A DNA stretch of 59,199 nucleotides from Acidobacteriota bacterium (lineage in GTDB: Bacteria > Acidobacteriota > Blastocatellia > Pyrinomonadales > Pyrinomonadaceae): contig JAOAPX010000114.1 of assembly GCA_025463125.1 (NCBI GenBank), forward strand, positions 1-59,199, read 5' to 3'. Below the pieces are notes generated by a model that was given only the letters and a program-made list of their open reading frames with translations, made no database searches and had not been told where the DNA came from. The position numbers were made by a program, and so were the translations under genes. Shown here piece by piece: positions 17,716 to 26,369 of the stretch; position 1 is the stretch's first letter, and each line of letters starts with the position of its first letter.

Positions 17716-19851
17716 ATTAGTACTGGTCAGAAAAAACAAAAAAAGCGGCTGATCGAAAGACTCGCCGACGATAGCGGTCTGGCAATCGTCATTGCCGACG
17801 GAAAATCCGCGCCGGTCGAAGGCGCGAATAATAATTCGATATGCCGCGCGCTGTATTCTTCCGAAAAATTCGCCGCGCGCTGCGATGAGTTTTGCGGAAA
17901 GGCTTTCGATTGGGCGATTGAAGCCGGAAAACCCGTCGCTTATGAATGTCACGCGGGGCTCAACTGCTTAGCCGTCCCGCTCAATGCGCCCGAAAAACGA
18001 TTTGTCGCCATTGTCGGCAGAACTTTCCTGAAAGCTTCGGAATATCGCGAAGCGACGGAAAAAGCGCTCGCCGGAGAATGGAGCGTTTTTCCGCCGACAG
18101 AGTTTTTTGAAAACGTTCTGCTGACCGGCTCGCCGCAAAGCCTCGGAAAACTTGCCAATCGTTTGGGCAGATTAAGCGAAAACGAAAAGCTGGAGCTTCT
18201 GAAAAGCGTAAACTTTAGCGCAAATCAGGATAATCCGGCGAGCGAAGAAAATTTTCCGCAAGCGAAGGATATTGAAAACACGCAGGCTGACGAAATCGGC
18301 AGGCTCGTCGAGCGTTTTCAGCAAACGAGCGGGCGGAGCGCGGAAGACAACGAGAAAAACTCGCGGAAAACTCGCGAAGAAGCCGAAGAAACCGCCGCCT
18401 GGCGCTCGTTTTTCGGCTCGCTTTTGCAGCTCGATTACCGGCAGGTTTGTGAATTGATTCTGGATTTTTTACAAAAACGATACGGCTTGACCTCGATGAT
18501 CTGGCTTGAAAACAAGGAAAATCGTTTGGAAGGAATCTCGGCAGCCGGCGAATTAAAACGCCGGCAAATTCAAATCGGCGTTTCAGCCGACGACGAGCGC
18601 TTGCTCGAAGCCTCGCGAAACGGCTTGCCGCTTGAGCTTCGCGAACGAAAAAGCCCGGCTTCAGATAATCATTTGCAGGTTATAAATCTTTTTGCCATCA
18701 CGGTCGGCGGCGAAGTGCGAAGCGCTCTGGCGATCGGCGACGCGCTGGAAAGTAAAAAGGAAAAACGCGGGATCGTTCATTTTTGCCAGACGATTGCCTC
18801 GGACCTGGAGATTTTACGGCTTCGCGAAGAGCTTGCACGGCGCAAATGGATTGCGCGCGCGGTGCAGAAATTTAATGAAGCTTTAAAGCGCATCGACGCG
18901 GAAGATTTCTGGGTAAATCTGACGCAGATTTCCGCCGAGCTTCTCGGCGCCGAACGCGCCTCGCTTTTGATTTATAACGAAAAAATCGGTGTTTTGCAGG
19001 CAAAAGCCTTGATCGGCGTCGTAAACGATTTGAGTGCTGAAAAAGCGTTCGGCGAAAGAGTCGCGCAGAAAGTTTTGCGCGAAGGCGTGCCGATTATCGC
19101 TTCAGAGCTGGAAAAATCCTCGATCAAACCGGCGCCGCCCGAATGGCGTTATAAAACCGATTCTTTTTTGAGCTACCCGATTATGATCGGCGAGCGAAAA
19201 ATCGGTGTTATGAATTTTACAGATCACGCCGACCGTGCCGATTTCGGCGATTTCGATTTGGAGCTTATCCAGGCGATCGCGCCGCAAATCGCCGTCGCCG
19301 TCGATCACGCGCTGCTCAAAGACAAAGCCGGTGAATTCGAGCAATTGTCGGTGACGGACGCTTTGACGGGGCTTTCCAACCGGTTTTATCTGGACAGGCG
19401 TCTGGATGAAGAAATCAACCGCTCGAAACGCCACCGTTTCCCGCTCAGTTTGATGATGATTGATGTGGATTTTTTCAAGTCTTACAATGACGCTTTCGGG
19501 CATACGGAAGGCGACAAGGCTTTGAAAATTGTCGGCGAAAAATTAAAAGAGACTTTGCGCGTGATCGACGTCGCCGCGCGTTTCGGCGGTGAGGAATTTT
19601 CGATTCTTCTGCCGCAGACGACGATTGAAGAAGCCGGAACGATTGCCGAACGCGTCCGCGCCCGCATCGAAAAGACGAATTTTCCGAATCGAAAGGTAAC
19701 GGTCAGCATCGGCATCGCGAGTTGTTCCATGGCGGTGAATACGGCGGAAGATTTGATTTCGTTAGCCGATAAAGCGCTTTACGAAGCGAAACGAAAAGGC
19801 AGAAATAATGTGCAGGTTTACGGGAGTTTTGACAATACACGAGGAGAATGA
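17716..19851 (+). CDS. PocR-GAF-GAF-GGDEF diguanylate cyclase; start codon unclear
   Basis: The frame is open from 17716 and coding in style throughout, ~711 codons, but the first in-frame ATG/GTG/TTG after that point is TTG 18163, inside the protein. Residues ~15-150 resemble the PocR sensory domain (RLIERLADDSGLAIVIADG, a Cys-rich segment, PVAYECHAGLNCLAVPL). Two GAF-like domains follow, ~225-400 and ~405-540 (second: LLGAERASLLIYNEKIG). The C-terminal GGDEF domain has active-site FGGEEF and the inhibitory I-site RVID, so it should make c-di-GMP with product feedback. An ATG at 17698 is in frame but followed five codons later by TAG. ATT 17716 or CTG 17749 may serve as starts. Overlaps the next gene by ATGA. 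Confidence 0.8.
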   Translation: MSTGQKKQKKRLIERLADDSGLAIVIADGKSAPVEGANNNSICRALYSSEKFAARCDEFCGKAFDWAIEAGKPVAYECHAGLNCLAVPLNAPEKRFVAIVGRTFLKASEYREATEKALAGEWSVFPPTEFFENVLLTGSPQSLGKLANRLGRLSENEKLELLKSVNFSANQDNPASEENFPQAKDIENTQADEIGRLVERFQQTSGRSAEDNEKNSRKTREEAEETAAWRSFFGSLLQLDYRQVCELILDFLQKRYGLTSMIWLENKENRLEGISAAGELKRRQIQIGVSADDERLLEASRNGLPLELRERKSPASDNHLQVINLFAITVGGEVRSALAIGDALESKKEKRGIVHFCQTIASDLEILRLREELARRKWIARAVQKFNEALKRIDAEDFWVNLTQISAELLGAERASLLIYNEKIGVLQAKALIGVVNDLSAEKAFGERVAQKVLREGVPIIASELEKSSIKPAPPEWRYKTDSFLSYPIMIGERKIGVMNFTDHADRADFGDFDLELIQAIAPQIAVAVDHALLKDKAGEFEQLSVTDALTGLSNRFYLDRRLDEEINRSKRHRFPLSLMMIDVDFFKSYNDAFGHTEGDKALKIVGEKLKETLRVIDVAARFGGEEFSILLPQTTIEEAGTIAERVRARIEKTNFPNRKVTVSIGIASCSMAVNTAEDLISLADKALYEAKRKGRNNVQVYGSFDNTRGE

Positions 19852-22043
19852 GCGATTTGCAGCAAAAGGGAATCTTATCGAAAATTGAAAACTTTACCGG
19901 AAGAACTCGCGATCTCGACGCGATCTTCCGCCACGCGCGAGGCGAAAACGAAAGACGCGGATTAATGCTTTTGTCGGCGCCCGGTTCCGGCGCGTCCGAG
20001 CTTTTGAAAAACGTTTTCGACCGGCTTTTCTGCCAACCCGCCGCGGCGATCCCGTTTTATTTCGCCGTTAAAAAAACTGATGAAACCGTTCGGCAAACGG
20101 CGCTGCGCTTTCTTCATGATTTTCTGCAGCAAGCGATCGCTTTTCGCCGCCGCGATGAAAAACTTTTAAGTTTCAGCGGCGATATTTACGAGCTCGCGCA
20201 AATCGCCGTTCCGGGCGACGGGCATTGGGTCGATCGCCTGGTTGAAATTTATCAAAACGAAAATCAAATAAAAGACGAGCGCGCTTTCGTCCGGCAGGCT
20301 TTGAGCGCGCCGCTTCGCGCCGCGGCGGCGGGAGCAAAGTTTTTCGTCATGCTCGACGATCTGCACGAAACGGAGAATCTCGTCGGCGAAACCGATTTAA
20401 TCGCCGAGCTTCAGGACGTTTTCGCCGGTTCCGAAACGCCTTTTATCTTTGCCGGCAGGCGCCGGTTTTTATTCGGCAAAACGGCGGGAAGCGGCGAAAC
20501 TTTGTCGCTCGAACCGCTTTCATTCAAAGAAGCCGGATTGCTCGCCGAAAGCCTGGCGGAAAAATTCGACGTTGCCGTCAACGATCAAACGCGCGATTTG
20601 ATCGCCGCGCAAATGCAGGGAAGTCCGCTATTTATAAAATTTTTGTTCGAAGCCGCAAGCGAGCGCCGTCAGAATTTAGACAGTTTCAGGCAAGTTGAAA
20701 AAATCTACGCCGACGAGCTTTTCGGCGGAAGAATCGGCAAGTTTTACGATGCCGCCCTCGAAGAAATCGCGCCGGGCGTTGAAACGCAAAAAAATATTAC
20801 AGGGCTCGTTTTCGATGCGCTGACGGTGGAAAAAGGTAAAACTCCGGTTGAATTCTGGCGTAACCGCATCGGTTTAAGCGAAAAGGATTTTTACGCGGCT
20901 ATAAACCGCCTGAACACGCGCGAATTAATTCGTTTGACATCAAACCACGTCGAAGCGATGACGGAAAACGAGGTGACGAGCGATTACATCGCGGCGCGTT
21001 TTCGTCTTGAGATCGCCGGAGAAAAACGAGCCCTGGTGGTCGCCGAATCGCTTTCCGGTTTTCTCAAACGCGCTCCGAAAACGATGGCGCAGTTTTACAG
21101 GAAAAACGCGGCAATCGGTTTGCGCGAGCTGCTTTCGGTTTTCGATTGCCAGGAAATTCCGCTCGCTTTGCTCGATTACAATCGTTTCCGCGATGAATAT
21201 AAAGGCGCGCCGAACGAAGAATTGTTGAAAACGCTGGCAAAAGACGAGGAAAAAATCCGTTTGCCGCAGATTGTGTATTCCGCGCACACTCTGGCTTTTT
21301 ATCCGCCGATCGAACAAACGATCGAAAAAGAGCGTTCGGCGGTCGCCGTCGGTTTTCAGGAAAGCAAATACACGGACGAAGACGAGATCGTCTGGATTAC
21401 CGCGGAAATCGATTCAAAGCTCGAAGCGAACAAAGACGCGGCTGAATTTTGGTGCGACCGTCTGGAAATCGTCGCTTTAATGTGCAATTTTTCCAATTAT
21501 AAAATTTGGCTGATCGCGCCCGAAGGCTTTTCGCCGGAAGCATTGGAAATATTGCGCCAGCGAAACGCTTTCGGTTCGAGCCGCAAGCAGGTCGAACTGC
21601 TGATAAAATTCCTGGATGCGGAAGAAGCTTTAGGCGAAAAGCTGAAAGCCGACGAATACGAAATGGTCGTGCCGATGGGCGAAGATACCGAAATGATCGC
21701 CGCGCAGGCAATCGAGGAAATCGCACGCCGACATCATTTTACTCCGAAAGCGATCAATCAGATTAAAACCGCTCTGGTCGAAGCCTGCATCAACGCCTCG
21801 GAACACAGCCTCAGTCCGGATCGTAAAATTTATCAGAAATTCGCCGTCGAAAAAGATAAAATCGTTATTACGATAGCGAATCGCGGATTGCGTTTAAGCG
21901 ACAAAAAAGCCTCTGAAATCAAGCCCGACGAAGGCAGGCGCGGCTGGGGGCTGAAACTGATGAAAACTTTAATGGACGAAGTGAAATTTGAAGAAACCGA
22001 CGACGGCACGCGCATCTCGATGACCAAGTTTCTGGAAAAGTAG
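19848..22043 (+). CDS. AAA-like ATPase fused to RsbW-type histidine-kinase-fold domain
   Basis: 731 residues. Residues ~15-300 resemble an AAA_16/ORC-like NTPase: FTGRTRDLDAIF, then the P-loop position LSAPGSGASELL where the essential Lys is Ala49, and Walker B FFVMLDD (165-171) followed by LHE. Residues ~300-600 are helical with no recognised family. The last ~130 residues are an anti-sigma-factor kinase-like HATPase domain: N-box ALVEACINASEHS, a degenerate G1 box (ANRGLRLS) and a G2-like RRGWGLKLMKTLMDEV. RsbW-type kinases bind sigma factors or phosphorylate STAS antagonists. Coupled to the GGDEF gene by a 4-bp overlap and followed by a STAS gene, so a partner switch is likely (inference). 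Confidence 0.78.
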   Translation: MSDLQQKGILSKIENFTGRTRDLDAIFRHARGENERRGLMLLSAPGSGASELLKNVFDRLFCQPAAAIPFYFAVKKTDETVRQTALRFLHDFLQQAIAFRRRDEKLLSFSGDIYELAQIAVPGDGHWVDRLVEIYQNENQIKDERAFVRQALSAPLRAAAAGAKFFVMLDDLHETENLVGETDLIAELQDVFAGSETPFIFAGRRRFLFGKTAGSGETLSLEPLSFKEAGLLAESLAEKFDVAVNDQTRDLIAAQMQGSPLFIKFLFEAASERRQNLDSFRQVEKIYADELFGGRIGKFYDAALEEIAPGVETQKNITGLVFDALTVEKGKTPVEFWRNRIGLSEKDFYAAINRLNTRELIRLTSNHVEAMTENEVTSDYIAARFRLEIAGEKRALVVAESLSGFLKRAPKTMAQFYRKNAAIGLRELLSVFDCQEIPLALLDYNRFRDEYKGAPNEELLKTLAKDEEKIRLPQIVYSAHTLAFYPPIEQTIEKERSAVAVGFQESKYTDEDEIVWITAEIDSKLEANKDAAEFWCDRLEIVALMCNFSNYKIWLIAPEGFSPEALEILRQRNAFGSSRKQVELLIKFLDAEEALGEKLKADEYEMVVPMGEDTEMIAAQAIEEIARRHHFTPKAINQIKTALVEACINASEHSLSPDRKIYQKFAVEKDKIVITIANRGLRLSDKKASEIKPDEGRRGWGLKLMKTLMDEVKFEETDDGTRISMTKFLEK

Positions 22044-22073
22044 TTGACAAAACCACGCTTTAAGCTTTACCTT
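22044..22073 (+). promoter_or_regulatory. Weak candidate promoter before the STAS gene
   Basis: A consensus TTGACA (22044-22049) begins right after the stop codon of the ATPase gene, but the -10 candidate TACCTT (22068-22073, 18-bp spacing) is poor. Confidence 0.3.
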
Positions 22074-22116
22074 AACTTCCAAGTTCTAAATCTATCCTGC
22101 AGAAAGCTATAAATTA

Positions 22117-22431
22117 GTGGAAATTAATAACAATGTTTCTGTGCAAACGAGCGGCGAAACCGCAGTCGTTTATGCCAACGATTACTTAAACAAGCTGACC
22201 GGCGAAAAAATCGAGCGCGAATGCCGGCGGCAATTGGAAGCCGGCTGTAAAACTCTGGTAGTAAATTTTGCCGAAACCGAGATCGTTAACAGCATCGGCG
22301 TTTCGATTTTGCTCGGTGTCATCGACGCGGCTTCAAACGCCGGCGCCAAAATAGTTTTTTCCGACGTAAATAATGATACGATAGAGCTTTTCGAAATGCT
22401 CGGTCTGACAAAACACGTGACTGTGAGTTGA
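22117..22431 (+). CDS. STAS-domain anti-sigma-factor-antagonist-like protein
   Basis: 104 residues from GTG 22117. The SpoIIAA/RsbV-like fold is shown by SGETAVVYANDYLNK, CKTLVVNFAETEIVNSIGVSILLGVIDAA and NAGAKIVFSDVNNDTIELFEMLGLTK. In RsbV and SpoIIAA the phosphorylated residue is the second Ser of D-S-S/T-G; here the segment reads N58-S59-I60-G61, so the usual acceptor is Ile and only S59 or S63 remain. It may bind the upstream RsbW-like domain without classical phospho-control (inference). Lies 73 bp after that gene. Confidence 0.85.
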   Translation: MEINNNVSVQTSGETAVVYANDYLNKLTGEKIERECRRQLEAGCKTLVVNFAETEIVNSIGVSILLGVIDAASNAGAKIVFSDVNNDTIELFEMLGLTKHVTVS

Positions 22432-22503
22432 TAAGTTTTTTTCACCGCAGACGCGCAACCGGCACAGAAAATTTGAAACTGAAGTAAGCCGAGGTTTTTA
22501 AGA

Positions 22504-22527
22504 TAAATACTTAAATACTTAAATACT
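22504..22527 (+). repeat. Three tandem copies of AAATACTT
   Basis: Three perfect 8-bp units in a row (22504-22527), followed by AAA, in the spacer between the STAS and HD-GYP genes, ~80 bp before the latter. Confidence 0.9.
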
Positions 22528-22607
22528 TAAACTGTATTTCATTCGTATTTATTCGCGGGTAAAAGCTTCGTAATTCTTCGCACGTCTTTTGATTAATTCC
22601 CAAACAA

Positions 22608-23870
22608 ATGGCTGAAAATCAACAAAAGTTAATTCATACCTTCGGCGCGCTCGCCGAACTCGGCAGCGAAGTTTCGCAAAAGCAGAATTTTCAGGAAATG
22701 ATGCGCACTTCGCTTCACTTGCTGCTCGGCAGCCTGGCGATTATGCGCGGCGGGATCGCGCGTTATTCGCGATACGGTCACGAATTGAATATGCTCGTGA
22801 TGCGCGGGCTCGGCGATGATTTTCCGCTTAGTTTAAGCCTTTGTTACGAAGACGAGCGACAGTTTCTGGTCAACGATCTGTACCCGATCGAAGTCGCGCA
22901 GGCGAAAGTTTTGCCGTTTTTCCAAATTTACGATCAGAGCTTCGAGAAAAAGCGCATCGAGCTGCTCGTGCCGCTCGTTATCCGCGACGAGATCGTCGGC
23001 GTAATTCTTTTAGGCGAAAAGGCAAACGGCGAAGCTTATTCGGGTTACGATAAAGAAATCATCTGCGCGATGGCGCGGCACATCGGCGTCGGGATCGCGC
23101 AGAGAAATATGATGGCGGAACTCGAACGCCGCTCGGACGAAAACCGAAAGCTTTACGACGATCTGCGGATGACTTATAAAGATACGGTCAAGGCTTTCGC
23201 CGCCGCGATCGATTACAAAGACAAATATACCGAAGGTCATTCGGTCAGAGTCGGAAAATATTCGGAAATCATTGCGCAGGAACTCGGGCTTGAGGAATCG
23301 GAAGTCGAAGGCGTCGCCGTTGCAGGTTATCTGCACGACGTCGGCAAGCTAACGGTCGAACGCAACATCATCAACGCGCCGTATCGCATCAACGCCAAAG
23401 AATCCGCCGAGCTTAATAAACATCCGGCGGTCGGCTACGAAATTCTGCTGCCGATTCATCATCCGTACACGGACGTTCCGCTTGCCGCGAAATACCATCA
23501 CGAACGACTCGACGGGCGCGGCTACCCGGACGGTCTTTACGATAAGGAAATTCCGTATATTGCAAAAATAGTAAACTTAGCCGATTCTTTTGACGCGATG
23601 ACGACCGACAGACCTTATAAACGTCGTCGCCCCGCAAATGAAGTTATCGAAGATTTGCAAAGAAATGCGGGCAAACAATTCGCCCCGGAACTCGTCACGG
23701 CGTTTTGCCGCGGAATGCTTAAGGAAGTAACTGGCGAATCGAAAGACAAACGTTTTCGCCGCCTGCTCGGGCGTGAATATATGGAAGCCGAAGGAATCGT
23801 CCCGATTTTGAAAAACGCGCTGAACGGTATGAACGCTACTTCTTCTTTGACTTTCGTTAGCCCGGATTAA
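22608..23870 (+). CDS. GAF-HD-GYP cyclic-di-GMP phosphodiesterase
   Basis: 420 residues. Residues ~15-165 are a GAF-like sensory domain (ELLVPLVIRDEIVGVILLGEK). Residues ~190-370 are HD-GYP: H211 in TEGHSVRVGKYSE, the HD pair H243-D244 in GYLHDVGKLTVERN, H272 in KHPAVGYEIL, HH297-298 and the GYP triplet at 305-307 in RLDGRGYPDG. All metal ligands are present, so hydrolysis of c-di-GMP to pGpG or GMP is expected. The C-terminal ~50 residues are an unassigned tail. It sits downstream of the diguanylate cyclase and partner-switch genes and would oppose the cyclase. Confidence 0.92.
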   Translation: MAENQQKLIHTFGALAELGSEVSQKQNFQEMMRTSLHLLLGSLAIMRGGIARYSRYGHELNMLVMRGLGDDFPLSLSLCYEDERQFLVNDLYPIEVAQAKVLPFFQIYDQSFEKKRIELLVPLVIRDEIVGVILLGEKANGEAYSGYDKEIICAMARHIGVGIAQRNMMAELERRSDENRKLYDDLRMTYKDTVKAFAAAIDYKDKYTEGHSVRVGKYSEIIAQELGLEESEVEGVAVAGYLHDVGKLTVERNIINAPYRINAKESAELNKHPAVGYEILLPIHHPYTDVPLAAKYHHERLDGRGYPDGLYDKEIPYIAKIVNLADSFDAMTTDRPYKRRRPANEVIEDLQRNAGKQFAPELVTAFCRGMLKEVTGESKDKRFRRLLGREYMEAEGIVPILKNALNGMNATSSLTFVSPD

Positions 23871-23904
23871 AGATATTTATTCGGATATGTCTATTCGGAT
23901 ATAT

Positions 23905-24315
23905 TTATTCGGATAAAAGCCACGTTTCAGCTTCGTTTACATCGTTAAAAATCTTGCCGTATAATCCGCGATTGACCGTGACGAGCTCGCCGAACTCGTT
24001 TAACTCGTTTTGTTCGGCATAACGATCGTAAAACGCTATGCGAACGCCTCGAAAACCCATCTGAGAAATGTCGGTTCCCAATTGGTACATATCGCCCATC
24101 GAAATGGCGATGGGAATGTCTTCTTCGATTAAAACCTTTTTACAATTGAGCTTTTGGCAATTGGCAGCCACTTCCAGCCAATATTGACGTGATATTTCCA
24201 AACTGTCATGTTTGCCTGTAACGTAAACGTATAAATATTGCGGACGCTGCTCGAAAGTAATGTGGTAATTTTTCGCTTTGAGCGATTCATCGTTAAGCGG
24301 GTGGTTTTTTGACAC
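23905..24315 (-). CDS. Conserved small protein, possibly SpoIIAA/STAS-like
   Basis: 136 residues. The order of strands and helices, YHITFEQRPQYLYVYVTG, SRQYWLEVAANCQKLNCKKVLIEEDI, then MGFRGVRIAFYDRY and LYGKIFNDVNEAETWLLSE, resembles the SpoIIAA-like (STAS-fold) proteins that lack the phosphoacceptor loop. Function is not known. It converges on the HD-GYP gene with only ~34 bp between them and could be part of that signalling region. The segment NELNEFGELVTVNRG is distinctive and would make a good search seed. An ATG at 24315 gives the compact form; a longer frame exists but starts inside spacer DNA. Confidence 0.65.
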   Translation of the reverse strand: MSKNHPLNDESLKAKNYHITFEQRPQYLYVYVTGKHDSLEISRQYWLEVAANCQKLNCKKVLIEEDIPIAISMGDMYQLGTDISQMGFRGVRIAFYDRYAEQNELNEFGELVTVNRGLYGKIFNDVNEAETWLLSE

Positions 24316-24420
24316 AAAATTAAAGTAGCAGACGCAAAAACGGGAAGCAAAAACAAGAATGATATTTAATGCCGGCAGGATGCCGATCGCCCGTTTTTAC
24401 AGGACTGTATAAATATAAAT

Positions 24421-25317
24421 TTAGAGATTGGTTAAATCGTTATCGAGCAGTTGGACGAATTTTTTGGCAGCCAGCGACAAGCTCCGGTCGCTTCTGTAAA
24501 TAACTCCCACGGGTCGAACCCATTCTTTCTCCGCGAGCTTGATAACGGCGAGCTGCCCGTTTTTTTCTTCGTCTTCGACCGAAGGATACGGAACGATCGC
24601 CATGCCGAAACCGACCTCGACGGCTCGCTTGATGGTTTCGATATTGTCGAACTCGGCGACTTTTTTAACGTCTACGCCGTTTGATTTCAGGATTTTATCG
24701 GTGGCTTTGCGCGTCGGTATATCGCGTTCGAAAAGAACGAAGTCGCGCCCGTTTAGTTCTTTGGCTTTTATTTTTCCGCGCTTGGCAAATTCATGTTCGG
24801 GCGAACAGATCAAAACCAAACGGTCGCTCTGCATCTGTACGATCGTCAAGCCGCGCCGCGGTTCGGGAAAAGCGACGACGCCGAGCTCGACCGAACCGTT
24901 TAGAACGTCGCGGACGACGCGCGTCGTTCGCGAATATTCGAGATCGATTTTGGCGGACGGGAATTTCGACATAAACTCGCGCACTTTCGGCGGAAGTTCG
25001 TGCAGCCCGACGCTGTAAACGGTCGCAACTTTGACGGTTCCGCCGATTTTGCCGACCAGCCCGCGCATGCTTTCGTTTAGCGTGTCATAGCAATCCAGAA
25101 CGTTTTTAGATTCTTTGTAAAAAACCTCTCCGGCGGTGGTCAGGCGAACTTCGCGCCTTCCGCGCACGCGTTCGAGCAAACGGCGCTTGAACTTTTCTTC
25201 TAAAGTGCGGATCTGCTGACTGACCGCCGACTGCGTGATAAAGTTGCGCTCGGCGGCGAGCGAAAAACTTTGTAAATCAACCAAATCGCAAAAAACCTTT
25301 AACGTTTCGATATGCAT
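24421..25317 (-). CDS. LysR-family transcriptional regulator (CysB/CbbR-like branch)
   Basis: 298 residues. The N-terminal winged helix reads MHIETLKVFCDLVDLQSFS, then NFITQSAVSQQIRTLEEKF and LTTAGEVFYKESKNVL, the standard LysR DNA-binding domain. Residues ~90-295 are the two-lobed effector domain (GTVKVATVYSVGLHELPPKV). Divergent from sdhC with 259 bp between the starts; LysR regulators often control the divergent neighbour, so it may regulate the succinate dehydrogenase operon. Effector unknown. Confidence 0.88.
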   Translation of the reverse strand: MHIETLKVFCDLVDLQSFSLAAERNFITQSAVSQQIRTLEEKFKRRLLERVRGRREVRLTTAGEVFYKESKNVLDCYDTLNESMRGLVGKIGGTVKVATVYSVGLHELPPKVREFMSKFPSAKIDLEYSRTTRVVRDVLNGSVELGVVAFPEPRRGLTIVQMQSDRLVLICSPEHEFAKRGKIKAKELNGRDFVLFERDIPTRKATDKILKSNGVDVKKVAEFDNIETIKRAVEVGFGMAIVPYPSVEDEEKNGQLAVIKLAEKEWVRPVGVIYRSDRSLSLAAKKFVQLLDNDLTNL

Positions 25318-25411
25318 TTTTCTTTCTTAATGGCGAACAAAAACCTGAGAACGGCGAATGAAAGACAATAATATTTTAATTCGCCGGTCCTCGTTGATCA
25401 TTTACCCTTAT

Positions 25412-25460
25412 AATAAGTTTTTCTGAATAAGTTGTTCAAGAGAATTCATTTTAACTTATT
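25412..25460. promoter_or_regulatory. Three AATAAGTT half-sites in the LysR/sdhC divergent region
   Basis: AATAAGTT occurs at 25412-25419 and 25426-25433, and inverted as AACTTATT at 25453-25460. Spacing and orientation fit a regulator array between the divergent genes; which protein binds is unknown. Confidence 0.4.
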
Positions 25461-25576
25461 AAAGAAAAAAAGTATTATGAAACCCAACGTTTATGATTGC
25501 CGATTTCTGATTTTAATCTTAGAATTTCGTAAATCAGTAAAAAGTTAATCAATCGACCAAAAGAGGCTAACAGCAA

Positions 25577-26308
25577 ATGTCTATTAAATTGAGCAAAACT
25601 TTTCTTTTGCGAAAGTTGCATCAGATAACCGGGATCGTTCCGCTCGGCGCGTTTTTTTTCGTTCATATATTTACCAACTCCAAAGCTATGAGCGGCGAAA
25701 AAGCTTTTAACGACGCGGTCGGCGATATTCATCATATTCCGTATCTGTTGTTTGTCGAAGTTTTCGGCATTTTTCTTCCGCTCATTTTCCACTCGATTTA
25801 CGGCATTTTTATTTCCGCCGAAGCCCGACCAAACGGATTCGATTACAATTACGGGCGCAATTGGTTTTATATTTTTCAGCGCGCGACCGGCATATTCCTG
25901 TTTTTCTTCTTGTTGTTTCATATCTTAAATCTTCGTTTCGGCGCGATTCCCGGTTTGGAATCATACGGCAACCCGGTGGCTGGAAACGCCACGCAGGCTT
26001 TCGATATTGTTCAGGCGGAATTTAGAAACGCGGGTATTTTGCTTTTCTATATTTTGGGCGTTGCGGCGACGGCGTGGCACCTTGCATACGGCATCTGGCT
26101 GTTTGCGGTCGATTGGGGAATCGTTATCGGCGAAAAAGCGCAGAAATACGCGTTATACGCTTGCATTGCGCTGGCAGCCGGATTGTTTGCGGTCGGCACG
26201 AACGCGGCGTTCGCCTTTGTTCGCCCGTGCGGTTTGCTGCCGCAAGCTTTTTGCAGCGAGCTCGAAGAAAATAAAATTACTCAGCCGAACGCGCCGCGAA
26301 GGTTTTAG
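25577..26308 (+). CDS. sdhC: Succinate dehydrogenase cytochrome b558 subunit
   Basis: 243 residues with five hydrophobic segments. KLHQITGIVPLGAFFFVHIF, then FHSIYGIFI, QRATGIFLFFFLLFHILNL and WHLAYGIWLFAVDWG match the single-polypeptide cytochrome b558 (Bacillus subtilis type) that anchors SdhAB and carries two hemes on conserved His residues. No separate sdhD is present, consistent with this type. Reduces menaquinone or passes electrons from succinate to quinone. Followed after 61 bp by sdhA. Confidence 0.92.
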   Translation: MSIKLSKTFLLRKLHQITGIVPLGAFFFVHIFTNSKAMSGEKAFNDAVGDIHHIPYLLFVEVFGIFLPLIFHSIYGIFISAEARPNGFDYNYGRNWFYIFQRATGIFLFFFLLFHILNLRFGAIPGLESYGNPVAGNATQAFDIVQAEFRNAGILLFYILGVAATAWHLAYGIWLFAVDWGIVIGEKAQKYALYACIALAAGLFAVGTNAAFAFVRPCGLLPQAFCSELEENKITQPNAPRRF

Positions 26309-26369
26309 TTGAAAATTTGCAGGTGTATGTTTTCGCCGTTTTAGAAACGGCACTCAAGTATAAAAAATT

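Noticed and set aside
25477-25548. 23-codon upstream reading frame before sdhC
   Set aside because: Starts with ATG but has only a weak ribosome site, no family signal and no attenuator-like hairpin; not enough to call a leader peptide.
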